The position numbers were made by a program, and so were the translations under genes. A DNA stretch of 64,000 nt from Nautilus pompilius (taxonomy: Eukaryota; Mollusca; Cephalopoda; Nautilida; Nautilidae): the NCBI GenBank assembly GCA_018389105.1, contig JACATO010002131.1:620001-684000 (forward strand), written 5' to 3'. This document shows, in pieces, positions 1-48,059 of the stretch (position 1 is the first letter of the stretch; each line of letters begins with the position of its first letter). The notes under the pieces are model-generated. The model searched no databases and was not told where the DNA came from. It was given only the letters and a program-made list of their open reading frames with translations.

Positions 1-153
1 AATTTTTGGTATAAATTTCTAAAACTGGTAAACTTTTTGTTGATTAATTAACTTTTGAATACAAAAATAATCTTGATTTAAAAACCAACATGATATGTAC
101 TAAAGCCACACATTTGGAGAAAGAAGTCATGAATGTTAATTTCTTCATCTCAC

Positions 154-36396
<36,243 letters not shown>

Positions 36397-36709
36397 CTTG
36401 ACTTTGGGAGATCTATAATGAAGAAGGTATTAGCTGTATTCATCACGAGCAAAAAAATTAGCAAAACTAATCTCAAGCTCTCTTCCCAATAGGCAGAGAG
36501 ACTGAACCTCTCTATCCCCACCCCCATCTCTTCACGGGGCAGGAAGTGCAGTCCTGGTTTCTGTGGAGAAATAAGAAGCTCGGTTTAATGTTTTATTCCG
36601 TTTTTTTTTCATTTTTAAAATATAAAAGCTGACATTTAATTTGCTGGATGCACATAAAGGGACTATTATGTTTTAATCACATCCATGAACCCATGGTTGT
36701 GACAACTGC

Positions 36710-37088
36710 GATTCAATGGACAGACCAGGATCCCAACCACCGTCTGACAGATTGGGGCGCCCTGAACTGTGAGTCGGTGCCAAGCCACACCCAAGGAAGG
36801 CGATTCAATGGACAGACCAGGATCCCAACCACCGTCTGACAGATTGGGGCGCCCTGAACTGCGAGTCGGTGCCAAGCCACACCCAAGGAGGGAAGGCGAT
36901 TCAATGGGCCAGACCAGGATCCCAACCACCGTCTGACAGATTAGGGCGCCCTGAACTGCGAGTCGGTGCCAAGCCACACCCAAGGAGGGAAGGCGATTCA
37001 ATGGGCCAGACCAGGATCCCAACCACCGTCTGACAGATTGGGGCGCCCTGAACTGCGAGTCGGTGCCAAGCCACACCCAAGGAGGGAC
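36710..37088. repeat. Four-copy tandem repeat, unit 92-97 bp
   Basis: GATTCAATGG starts at 36710, 36802, 36898 and 36995, giving units of 92, 96 and 97 bp with very few differences. Each unit holds CCAACCACCGTCTGACAGAT and GAGTCGGTGCCAAGCCACAC. The array sits in HELLS intron 1, GC-rich against AT-rich flanks. The high identity implies recent amplification. The ORFs crossing it are repeat artefacts. Confidence 0.9.
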
Positions 37089-37165
37089 TCTGCTTTCCGG
37101 CCACTTTATCCACTAAACCGTGATAGGGGGTCAGAAACCCAGCCCCATTTTTTTTTTTTTTTTGT
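37089..37165 (-). repeat. tRNA-like SINE head next to tandem array
   Basis: On the minus strand, CGGTTTAGTGGATAAAGTGG resembles a tRNA box A. The adjacent tandem unit carries GGTTGGGATCC, a weak box-B look-alike. An A-run (T-run on plus, 37149-37163) precedes it. It may be a SINE whose body was tandemly amplified. Confidence 0.35.
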
Positions 37166-37369
37166 ACATCCAATTACGTGCAACAAACCCCCTTCGGTTT
37201 TATGTTTTTTAGATATTTACAGTACAGGGAGACAGTGACAGGAACCTAAAAGCAAACACCACTCAGTTGTTGTGTCCCATTATCATTAGGCCGACCCCCC
37301 CCCCCCGGGGGCGACACAAACTCGATGCAGCTCCCTCCCAAGCCACACCGATTAGGGGGTAATACTTAC

Positions 37370-37600
37370 TCAGCAATCGCCACCGATTGCTGGCTGTTTG
37401 TTGTTGGCTTCTTCTTTTAAATTAAATTTCTCTCTCTCCCTCTCAATTTTCCCCGTCAGACGAGCGTCTCCCGTCAACAGGCCGGCCAGACGACACCCCC
37501 TCCCCTTGACAGGCAGGGCGGCCGAAGTGCACACTCACTCGGCCGAGGCGGTGGCTCCCGGTGCACAGGAAGAAAACCGGTTAAATTTTCATTGCTAATC
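37370..37600 (-). other. HELLS: Predicted noncoding first exon of HELLS
   Basis: A strong GTAAGT donor lies at 37364-37369 on the minus strand, 957 bases upstream of the coding-exon acceptor. Joining it to 36412 gives an open frame with an in-frame TAA about 66 bases before the MELAD start and no other Met. The upper limit is approximate because no transcription start is visible. Confidence 0.5.
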
Positions 37601-37720
37601 AAAATTATTACCGCGGCAGTTTTTCCATCTTCGAGCTCCACAACCGAGGCACGGGGCTACCGGACAAATTTTCCCGCCATTACGCGAGGGCGCCACATAA
37701 AATGGTGTCGCGAAATCCGA
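37400..37720 (-). promoter_or_regulatory. HELLS: GC-rich CpG-dense HELLS promoter region
   Basis: CpG and GC density jump here against the AT-rich gene body, just upstream of the predicted first exon. It contains an E2F-type site (37670-37677), GCGAGGGCGCCAC nearby and C-rich runs. No TATA box is seen at a suitable place. The role is inferred from position. Confidence 0.5.
37670..37677 (+). promoter_or_regulatory. E2F-type site TTTCCCGC
   Basis: TTTCCCGC matches the E2F consensus TTTSSCGC exactly. It is 300 bases upstream of the predicted first-exon donor. Vertebrate HELLS is a cell-cycle gene known to be E2F-responsive, so a functional site is plausible. Confidence 0.5.
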
Positions 37721-37728
37721 AAGACCAG

Positions 37729-37777
37729 AAACGAAACGAAACGAAACGAAACGAAACTTATTATTATTATTATTTTT
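37729..37777. repeat. (GAAAC)n and (TTA)n simple repeats
   Basis: About five to six copies of GAAAC are followed directly by TTA trinucleotides and a T run. They lie just upstream of the HELLS promoter. Confidence 0.85.
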
Positions 37778-38301
37778 TTAGATTTTTACAAGAACTGTCC
37801 TCCTGCGGGCTTCTGTCGATGTTCGAATAAAATTGCCTGTCGTCAACTTCGGGACAGTCCTGAATAGTTATTTTCATTTTGTATATTTTTCCTGAATGCA
37901 TTTATTTATCGTCTGTAAGACGAATGTCATGGCGTCCATCATTTCCTTCAGTGAAAATCTACTTCTATTTACTGTGTTTCGTTGTTGTTGCTTTTTTTTT
38001 AAATCTTACGTTTAAAAACTAAAATCTTCCTCAAAATATTAACAACAACATAATAATAATTTATTATATTGATAAAGATATTGGTTAACTCTTTACAAGC
38101 TAAATTACCCAATGCCAAAATCGAGTCTAAGGTAATAAAAGAAAAAGGGGGGAATGTTTCTCTGTAATGACTCATTCATTGAAATCCATGATACAATAAA
38201 AGCGAAATTAATTCGTCTATTTTTTTTAAGAAGCAGAAAATTTTCTCCATATAAAAATGTATCTACAACTCGTACTAATCCCATCTGTCTGTACGTGTAT
38301 T

Positions 38302-38345
38302 CAGTGGCGTAGTTAGGGGGGGGCAGCAGTCGTCCCCCCTGAGCA
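38302..38345 (+). mobile_element. hAT-type terminal sequence CAGTGGCGTAG
   Basis: CAGTGGCGTAGTTAGGGGGG resembles the 5' terminal inverted repeat of many animal hAT elements. No matching 3' end was found. It may mark the left end of the ZMYM1-type element to the right or a separate fragment. Confidence 0.4.
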
Positions 38346-38442
38346 CATTCTTCAAAAAAATGGCGCCTTTTCAACAATTTTTTATAACTCTTTAGTTCCC
38401 TTGTGCGATAAAAGTCGAACCTCGTTATTTTTTTAATTGGTA

Positions 38443-38721
38443 CAGTGGGGTGTGCTAGAAAGAACGTAATTGGTTCTAGAACCTCGTTCATGATAGCATT
38501 CGTTCGTTCTAGCATCCATTGAAATACATGTATTTAGGGGTAATCCGCCAAGACCAAAGTTGCCACCCAACACAACCATTTAAGCACGAAAAACATAATA
38601 TAGAATGATAAATATAAATGTGAACATAATAGAAAATTAAATTATTTAACTGCTGTATACAGTACCTGCTAATTAAAAATAATAAACTAGTACAAAAATT
38701 AGAAACAAAAATACCCCACTG
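38443..38721. mobile_element. TA-flanked mariner-type MITE
   Basis: CAGTGGGGT at 38443 and ACCCCACTG ending at 38721 are perfect 9-bp inverted ends, with TA on each side (38441-38442, 38722-38723). Subterminal GCTAGAAAGAACG and CGTTCGTTCTAGC form a further inverted pair. At 279 bp with no coding capacity it is non-autonomous. Confidence 0.75.
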
Positions 38722-38759
38722 TATTTTTTTTTTTTTAACTTTATCGCATGACCCTGGAA

Positions 38760-40315
38760 GAACTTTCTGGATTCATTACTCTATCCGACCAACCTCCCGG
38801 TGTCTTGAACTGTGTGCTCAGTCTCTTGTGATGCGCTGGTGGCCGCTGGCATCTGGGGAACCAAAACAGACCGTGATGTCACCACCTTCTATCTGACGCT
38901 GGACGATCCCGTGGAACTCCATCTTTTTCATGTCACAACGGCAGATATATGTAAGCTTCATACATAATGCTGTTACTGAAACGTGAAATTAATGAATGTA
39001 GGATACAGTTATGCATAGTACAGCTAGGTAACGAAATATTTCGCGTAATGTAAGTGAAATGAGCCAGCGTTTACCCATCTTGTCTGTTGATAACCGAAAG
39101 TCAAGGATGAACCAAGGTTCATTGCTCCAAATCACAATATTATAATACATTCTTTTCACACGCTGATACTGTCTGTTGTGGCATAAACAAACATATAATT
39201 GCTTCATGAACTTCTGGTACAACACAGCCACCTCATAAAGAACCTGCATAGAATTTACGGTCGTCTAGTTGTCCATTATAATTTTTATGGGGCGCTCATA
39301 TATAAAACTGGCTATAACTTAAAAAAAACGAAGCATTTTCGCCGAAAATGCCATAGAAGAATAAATGTCTTAGACTCTAAACTATCGGAGAACATATTTT
39401 TGTTGTCAGAAAATTTGATGTGTAAAACTGCAAATTTACCTTTGTCTGTGCCGTTACTTGATCACGGGCCAGCCACACGTTTGTAAATACATAATATAGG
39501 CTAATATCTTAAGGGTTTGTAGGAACGATGAGCACGATTGGGAGGAATAGCTCCGAAGGCATTTTACTTTCTCCTTGGCTTTCAAAATTATGTTAGTGAT
39601 AAAAGGTGTAAGTGCGATAAAAATAATATAATGTTGGAGGACTGGACAGAACATCAAATTATAGTGGGGCTATCCGCGAATTTTGAGTTGTTTACAAGCC
39701 AAAACACTTCAGCACCCGTAGCCTAGCCAATGCACTTTCCTTGCTCTCCTATCATGGGTGCCATCATCATTCCCCCGACTTTTGGTACTGTAGTCATACT
39801 AGTCCTGGCTAAATCAACAGTCTGAGTAATGTTTTTCTGTAGATAAATAAGCCATAAATCTGCAGAGAGCAAGGTTTTAGTTTAAATCTAGTTGCATGGA
39901 AATATAATGCATCTAGGTGTCGTAGATTTGCTATGAACAGTTTGAACAATAGCTTTCAAAATGTAGGTTTAGATAGTAGGCTCTTTCCTTTTAACGATCC
40001 TTAGATAGTTTAGAGCTTTAGAAGGAAGGTGATCAAATATAGCCAGTTAGACCCATCTTTGAAGTGTTTACTTCCTTCAGTTTTGTGCCCGTAACCATAG
40101 CAGCCAATGGGAAGGCGTCGCTCAAAAAAAGTAGGCGATGCTTAAAATACATTTCTTTGACAATTTCGCTATAGATGTTTTAGATAAACCATGTACTCGA
40201 ATTACTCTGGCGTTCTTACTGCTACTTTATCTATAATTCATTTTGGGCTGTTCAATTTAATATACGGCATATATATATATTGCAAAGGCAACACTGAGAA
40301 GAAGAAACTATCTGG
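38760..40315. other. Spacer before hAT transposase
   Basis: No gene is recognised. It may be 5' noncoding sequence of the hAT element. It ends with a short (AT)n run at about 40,268-40,281. Confidence 0.5.
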
Positions 40316-42790
40316 GTGGACAGAAAGAAAATGAAAGAAGTTGCAAATCGAGAAAAAGAATCGTCAAAATATCAAAGATTGGATACCTACTTTTCATTTG
40401 GCAAGCACACGACGTCTGGTGTGCCAGAGGTAGAACCCTCTGACTTGCTACCTAACTTCAGCCAAGGAGATGGAGACGGTGCCCAGGCCGTTGTGGTTGC
40501 ACCTGAGGTAGAACCCTCCAAAGACTCGCTAGTACCTACTTTTGGCCTAAGGGCTGCTGCGCCTGCACAGGTGTTGGAAGTGGAGCCCTTAGGAGACATG
40601 ACCACTTCAGCAGACTATCGTCGAGAAGACGAAGATGACACAGTAAGACTATGCGCGATCATTGACACACATACGGAATACCCAACATATCCACACCTGT
40701 AACACCTGATCTGGTACGCGCTCTTCTTGAGTTAGGCCCTTGTCAGCCAGGTCTTAAAGATAATTTTGACCGTTTTCCAAAAGATGAAGCTGGACGCCAT
40801 TTCAGTGCAACTTGGTACATGAAACAGGTTAAAAGTGGTTGTGAAATGGATAGGCACTGGCTGGTTTACTCGCCAAGAGCAAACACTATGCTTTGTTTTG
40901 CTTGTTGGCTTTTTGCAAATCGGTCGGATGGTTGGAGTGATCCAAAAACTGGTTGCAAGGTTTTTTTGTTAAAGGTTCACACAAAATTGAAAAAAACATG
41001 AAAAAAGTGAAAGTCACAAAAAAAGCGGAGAAGAATCTTTTCCTTATCAAATTTCGTTTGTTCAAAGACAGAACTGTCTTCGCTGGCGGCCTCGTGACGG
41101 CGGAAAGGAAAGAGACAGAGAAAAACAGGATGATTCTAACCCGTATTACAGATGCGGTTCTCTATTTGGGAAAACAGGGATTGGTATTCCGTGGTCATCG
41201 CGACGTTCCTCAAGTACAAATGAAGGAAATTTTTTGAAACTTATTAAGGTGTTTGCCAAAAATGATGCATTACTGAAGCAACAATTATCGCCGAGTGATC
41301 GAATCAGCAGAACTGATCAATTTTCTTTATCCTTGTGATACGTGACAGTAAATGGTGATGCAGTGGAACGATTTATACAATTCAGTGAATTACCTGGAGC
41401 AAGGACTGAAGATTTTTTCAACGTTGTTCTTCCAGCAATCAAAAACTTAGGGCTGTCAATAACTTTGTGTTACGGTCAGTCTCACCATGTCAGGTGAGAT
41501 ATCTGGTCTGAAAACATAGATTAGGGAAGTTGTTCCAGATGCACTCTCTACGCGCTGCTGTGCACATATTTTAAATTTGGTTCTAATTGATGCAGTAAGC
41601 TCCGATATTCAAAGCAAGTTGTTTTTTTGGAATTCTAGAAAGTGTCTATACCTTTTTTTTTGACAGATACCTCGTCTTTCAGTACTAAAAGAACAACACA
41701 GTCATATCAAATCTTTCACAATGACTCCAAAGAAACTTTGTGATACTAGATGGGCATCCAGAAAGTCAGCAGTAGAGGCAGTCTTGCAGAATCTGTCAGC
41801 ATTAGTAGTTGCTCTGCAAAGAATTTTGGATGGTGAGATAAAAAACTGTATCACCTAAACAGCTCGCTGAGGCAAAGGGTGTACCGGAAACACTCAGTAC
41901 CTATGAATTCTTAGTTGTTCTTATATTCTGGAGTAAAGTACTAGACAAGGCTTTCAATTTATCCTGGTAACGGCTTCTCATCTGATTCAGCTTTTTGAAA
42001 AAGATATGAAAACATGCGAAATGAGTATGAATCTCAATTTAAACAGATTGAAAATGCAGCAACCGAGTTGGCTCGAAAATGTGACATTAATACGGAATAC
42101 AAGCAGCACAGAGAACGTAAAAGAAAAAGATTCCATGAAGAAATTGCAGAGGATGAAGGAATATTTAATGCTCGAAAGAAATTTATAGTTGAATCCTACT
42201 TAGTGTCCTTAGATTCAGTTACAAATAGTGCAAGTAAAAGATTTGAGCATTTAAAAAATGTGGCTTCCAAATTTAGTGGTTTAGACCCAAAGCATTTTGA
42301 CGATGCAGATAATGTGAACAAATCAGAATTTTTAGCAGACATATACTCAGACGTCATTGATAGTCAAAATGAAATCGTACAAGAGTTTCTTTCATTCAAA
42401 GACATGTACAAAGAGATGATGAGCACTAGCAGTAAGGCAAATTCAAGTGTCGAGAAACTGACCATCAACAATGTACTAAAATTCATGATCGCCAATGACA
42501 TGTGTTCCATTTATCCTAACTTGTCCACAATGTACCACATTTTTCTGACCTTACCAATAACTAGCGCAGCTGCGGAACGATCCTTTAGCCGGCTCAAACA
42601 CACAAAGTCCTACCTTCTTTCTACAATGGGAGAGGATAGATTGTCTCGGTTAGCTTTGAGCTCTATTGAAAGACAGTTGGCTACTGAGGTAGATTATAAT
42701 AAAGTAATAGATAGCTTTGCTAGAATGAAGCCTAGACAAAAGAGGCTGTTGTATGCTTCGTTTTGTTTTCATTTTACGTTTAAAATGTAA
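40316..42790 (+). mobile_element. Broken hAT transposase, ZMYM1/TTF-zinc-finger type
   Basis: A transposase gene in several frames. The start at 40316 (MDRKKMKEVANREK) leads to an acidic region with a repeated EVEPS/EVEPL motif. After a frameshift near 40,685 come DLVRALLELGPCQPGLKDNF, GRHFSATWYM, WLVYSPRANTMLCFACWLFA (TTF-type zinc finger), then ILTRITDAVLYLGKQGLVFR (DUF4371-like), VPDALSTRCCAHILNLVLID and LCDTRWASRKSAVEAVLQNL. The last 258 codons (42014-42790) are open and end in ITSAAAERSFSRLKHTKSYL plus GEDRLSRLALSSIE, the hAT dimerisation domain. At least three frame breaks and several stops show it is dead, but it is younger than the intronic hAT relics. Confidence 0.87.
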
Positions 42791-45700
42791 AATAATTGAA
42801 CAACAAACTTGTTTTTATTATGTTTTGATTTTAAATATAATATAGATTTTTGAGCTTACTGTAATACTTTTTTATTTTAAATGCAAAATAACAATTATGT
42901 ACTTCCTTTAAAACTGTATCTTCCTTGTGTTTTTATGTTAAATACAAAATAAAAATGCATAATGAATTCAAAGTTATTTGGTATGCGTTGTGGTGCCTTT
43001 TTTATGTGCTTGCCCTAACTTTAGAACCTGCGTGTATTGTTGGCATTTCGAAGTAATGCTCCAAGGTAAGAGGAAGCCAAATGAGTTTGTCCTGAGTTTC
43101 CAGTTCCATAGATTTCACCATTTTGAATAATAATTCAGAATGAAGAGTAGTAAGGACAAAATGCTGTGATTTACCCTTGATACACAGCAGAGACAGTAGC
43201 AAGTAAAAGAGAAGAGGGGAAAAAAAGACTTCGTTGTAAATGCTGTTGGAATATTCTAGAAGGTGGTGATGTGGCACTACTTGTTATAACAACACAAAGC
43301 GCATCGCGGTACAGAGTACACGGATATATGTCAGGGTGAACCCAATCACATCACATGACAATGGTGTATATGCCCCTCTTGGGCATCAGACAGGTGGCAG
43401 GCCTCTAAGATCTCGACCATGCACAGAGATTCAGATAACGGCGACTGTCCATTGAGAACTTAGGGCAGAGGACTTTGATGTATTCCCGTGGTCGCGGGCC
43501 CTTTGGTCGAGTGTTGCCACTTTGTCATTGATTTTGCAGGAGTTTTCACCACCCCAAACTCAGCAGTGGAATCTCATCGTACAACTTAATAAATTAGGCA
43601 TATTTGTTTCCTTAATAGTTCAGTTGGGCTCCTGCTCTCCGAGAGTAACAGTAGCTGGTGGTGCAAAATTCTTTGAAATATGCATGCCCTGTCAAGGTTA
43701 ATTTGAAAAAGTTGTTGAAATTTAATCAGTGTTTAAAAGTGTAATTGTCATCCCCATCTGGTCACTCTTATACTGAAAAAGTGGGGGGGGGGGTTCCCTT
43801 CCCATTTGTCTACCCACACCAGTTCTGCTAGCCATGCCATGTGTTGATTATATCACAGGAACAACACTGTGGCAGTGTTATGAGGAATATGGCTGCTATA
43901 CTGCGTTTAAACTGCTTTAGAAAATTGATGGTGTAGTGCATAAACTGGCTGGCGAGTGGTTTTTAAATATCAAGTTCTTCATGAAAATGGGATGTTACAT
44001 CATCATAAGTGTAAGTGGCTAATATGGTAGAGGTGGTGGATATGTACTGCCAGGTAGTCAAATGTTCATGCACCCTATTTCTTGATTACATCAGAATTAA
44101 CCAGCCCTTTTGAAATGGGAGTCAAACTGTGAGGAGGGAGGAATATTGAGGTAGGAAACAAGAAACATTTCCAATTAAGAACATGATACACAATTAAGCA
44201 TCAGTTTTGTTGGCATGTGCATGTAGCACGGTTCAACTACTTTTGAAACAGATACCAATCTTAAGGTCACCAAATTAATATACTACCAACAAAAAATAAC
44301 AATTTTATTTATTCTTAATGATACAATTTGAAGCTAAAAACATCTCTTTAATGCCTTCTACGAGAAAAATAGCTATTAAATAGATTTTCTAATGCAGAAC
44401 ATGTTGAAGAATTTGGTTATCTGCCCCTGAAGCTAATCTGTATGAAATTCAAAGAGAAAAAAAAAACAAGCTGACAAGGTAAAGTTCAAGGCAAGAAGCA
44501 AAGAAATTTAAACATGCAAATCTACAATATTTCAAAATTTATTCATGCTAATTTTCAATCTAACATGAAACCTCCAGTTTAAGGAACATTTTTTTTCCCC
44601 TGAAAAGTAAAGGATTTGGCTGAAATTTTTATGTTATTCAGTTACAGTTTGTGACGATAAATGAATTCTGAATAATTTAGAAGGGCATAATTTTCTTTCT
44701 CCCAATAGGTGTGCATTCTATCTGTCACATCAGTGATGGAAATTCTGGCTTTACAAGAAAAAATCTAATAGTGTTAGAATTAGCAAAACATAAGTAATGT
44801 AATACAGAATGGATAGGGAAATTGTTTTTATGAACTTGGGTGAACCTTACAATAAACTAAGTCACAAATTTTTTAAACACAAATACAAAAAATCCATTAG
44901 TTAAATTAGATATCATAGTTCAGAAAGACAAGCAAGTCAAGTATTCTGGCAACAGAAGACTAAATTAGAGGAGTAGTTTGATTTAGAGAACTGTCAAAAA
45001 AAAATTACAAGCCGTCTTTAATTCTATTGACAGGCCAATCAACAGAGTTGCAAATTTTGCTCTGGGAAAAAGCCTATAATAGTCAAATATTTCACTTATG
45101 CAGAGGAATAGATATTTGAACCAAATTTTGTAAGTTTAATACAAGCAGTAAATGTCAGTACAAAAGAAATCTATGAATCGTATAATACGAATATCTTTTT
45201 TAAATGGAATTAATTTATTATAGTTAATTTAAGCAAATCTGCTTTTAACTTTACTGTTTCTTTGAAAGCCACAAACAAACATTTTCTTTGTTATTTTGAA
45301 TTGCACAAAGGATAAAGTGTAAAAATTTGAAAGACTACAAATTTATTATCTAGTAAAATTATCAGAAATAAATAGCCACACAAGATTTTCATTATTGTTA
45401 TGGATAGCATCTACACACCATTGCTGAATATTTCTTGAACAACATTTTGAAAAATCAAATTAAAAAATATATATATATATAAATACAAACCTAATAACTT
45501 GAAGTGTGCAACATCTATCACTTTCAGTCAACAATGAAGCAAGAAACCTAGCACTGACAAAAAGTATCTCTGCACTTCTAAATGCACACACACAGAGTTC
45601 TAGTTTCAAATCTCATCATTGGTATGATTGGAAGGGAGCTATTAGTTTCAAATATCTTTTGTCTTTAAAATTGTTTGTCAAAAAATTGCTAAGGATTCTT

Positions 45701-45900
45701 TATTAAGCAAATTTTAGTCATGTCTCTCACACTCATTTAAAACACACATCAATCAGTAACAAATTATGACCAGGGTTTCAAATAGAAAGAAAAAAAAACA
45801 CAAAATTAGAGAATGATGGAAACTCAAAACACCAAAGAATATTGAAGTTATTTTTAGGAAAAAAAAAACAAACTGAAATTAGAAAATTAATTCAGATTTT
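42791..45900. other. Noncoding, AT-rich intergenic stretch
   Basis: I see no gene. A GC-richer patch (43,300-43,600) has no recognisable reading frame. Short homopolymers include a G run at about 43,783-43,793. Confidence 0.65.
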
Positions 45901-45911
45901 TAATGATTTGA

Positions 45912-46040
45912 AGAGGTAGCCAATTGATTAGACTACTGAACCTGAATCCCAGTCAGGACTAAGAGCCATGTGTGTTTTATCCAAGCACTCAAGTTTTCTT
46001 CCACATCTGAAAATGAAAAGTTCTAGTGAGGATTTTGTTA
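45912..46040 (+). repeat. tRNA-derived SINE, copy 2
   Basis: The head GGTAGCCAATTGATTAGACT then ACTGAACCTGAATCCCAGTC is tRNA-like (box A). The body CACTCAAGTTTTCTTCCACA then TCTGAAAATGAAAAGTTCTA followed by GTGAGGATTTTG matches the inverted copy at about 23 kb. Confidence 0.55.
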
Positions 46041-46392
46041 GGCACATTCAGTACAAATTGAACAACTCAAAGAGAGAGAGAGAGAAGGAACTATAATATT
46101 TAACAATTGTCTAGGACAGAAAAAAAAGAACAATGGAAACTTAAACTCCAAGGAATATTAGAATTATTCAAAAAAATGAAGCATGTGAAGAAAAAAGAGA
46201 CTACTCTCTACATCAAAAAAACAATATTCCCTTATATACGGGACTCAAAATTGGCCTAAATAATTAATATTTATTCAAAGTAAAAAAAAAAAAAAAAGCA
46301 GCAAAAGTGGGGGATTATACTCAGCAAGATATTAAAATTACTTGGAAAAGAAAGTAGATGAAGCTAATTTTAAAGTATAGGGGAGTAGATTG

Positions 46393-46735
46393 GATTAGTT
46401 TACATGTTGAAGGTGAGGATAGCACAAATTAAGTTAGTATCAAAATAGAATAAGGGGAAACAGTAGATTAGTTTACATGTTGAAGGTGAGAGGGACATAG
46501 ATTAAGTCAGAATCATAATGAAGTGAAGCAAACCAGATTAGAAATATCAGAATAATATAGAAATAAATATTTGAAGACAAATGTGAAGAACATCCAGGAG
46601 AAATTCTTATTCTTCGAGAAAAAGCTGATGATACCGAAACATCGTGTCAGAGAAGGGGAAAACATCATTTTCAAAAACTATTTCAGATCAGATATGACAT
46701 TTACTAGAAATATATCAGAATAATATAGAAATAAA
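46393..46735. repeat. Degenerate local duplications
   Basis: GATTAGTTTACATGTTGAAG occurs at 46393 and 46466. ATATCAGAATAATATAGAAA occurs at about 46544 and 46712. The spacings (73 and about 168 bases) suggest decayed tandem or segmental duplication. Confidence 0.65.
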
Positions 46736-46739
46736 CATA

Positions 46740-47965
46740 TGGACACTCATTTATTCAGAAAAACCGAAAAGTGCACACAAGAACCATGTTAGGGTATAGA
46801 CAAATATATTAAATCATTCTGCCACTGTTTTCCATGAATAAATACCCTCTCTCGCTCTCTCCATGTTTTTAAAACTGGATTTCGACATTAGAGAATTACG
46901 ATACATCTTCTGAAAAGCAAACATATGCAGAACAGAATATTCTAAGATGACCAGCCAGTTATATTACAAATTTTTACTGTTGAATATTCATTTAATTAAC
47001 AAACTGCCAATTAACAAAATCTATAATATTTTGGAAGGGATATAAATCCGTCGTGATCAAGAGCGACTACCTTCTCGGGTTGCTTCCCTTACAATGTCAA
47101 AATTGTATTAAAAAATATTCAGATACTTTTATGTGGCTATTCTTATATCATCAGTATCACGTAACAGACAAAAGAACAGGAGAAAAGTGTGAGGTGAGTA
47201 TAAAATGCTGCTTTTCTTCATTCTTCGAGAAAATTAAGCAGAATTTGCAGCCGCTGTATTTGCCTGCATAATCGAAAGCAATACTTCATATAACACTTTC
47301 GTTCGTACACCGAATTGACATATGTGGGATCTGAATCAGCAAGCTTTAAATTTACTTATTTTATTTCTAAAATAAATAAATTTGCTTCAGGTATAATTAT
47401 AATTTCGTGCACACATAAGATAGGCTTGACAAACAATAACTTATGACGCATTTCCTCTACTCTTATCAACTTTCATTTTATACAACGACCTATCACTTTA
47501 TCTCAAGAAATGGTACCCTTTAATCGACGTGGGTTGAAGAGCGATTTACAAATAAAACTTTTCTTTAAAATTGTAAAGACAATACTAACAGACACATCCT
47601 TAGTATTGTGTCAACATCTTTACTACACATTATTTACTACCATACTGTAAAGTCTTAATCCAAGTCGAATTAAAGCTGAAACATCACGGAAAATAGTGAA
47701 CTGCAGTGCGCACATCTCGGAAGAAGCTTCACTTCAGAACAGGGAAGGATGCTTTCCCGGAGTCTGACCAATAAGAAAAGGACAGCTAAACATATATGAA
47801 AAGTTGTCGAGTTTAACTCAATATCTAATCATCAAAAAGCTTTGTTTAGAATATTAGCGAAAAAAAGGGGGGCAGCAATAAAGAACCGTGAAAAAGTGAG
47901 TGTTAACTGCGAAAATGAATTTTAAAACCGCTGAAGTGACGGGCAGATTTTGGTATGAGAAAACA
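46740..47965. other. Noncoding intergenic stretch
   Basis: Nothing recognised. CpG becomes more frequent towards the right. Confidence 0.6.
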
Positions 47966-47969
47966 CAGC

Positions 47970-48038
47970 CATACCTCTTATAGCGAACGCTGTTTCCTTA
48001 TGGCGCTCGGTTTGCCAAGAACGCTATAAAAGGGTATG
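47970..48038. repeat. Long imperfect hairpin
   Basis: CATACCTCTTATAGCG (47970-47985) pairs with CGCTATAAAAGGGTATG (48022-48038) with few mismatches. Further inner pairing is possible (AACGC with GCGCT/AACGC). It is probably a miniature transposon relic. Confidence 0.5.
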
Positions 48039-48059
48039 CCAGTAGCTACGCTCATAGCT

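Noticed and set aside
36666..37173. Overlapping minus-strand ORFs with repeated WHRLAVQGAPICQT units
   Set aside because: They are produced by the 92-97 bp tandem array, are not conserved with any family I know and end at its edges.
37729..37757. GAAAC tandem as an interferon-type IRF element
   Set aside because: IRF sites need GAAANNGAAA spacing; here the GAAA blocks are one base apart, so it is better read as a simple repeat.
38105..38515. 136-codon minus-strand ORF
   Set aside because: It runs through a hAT terminus and half of a MITE, so the frame is open by chance.
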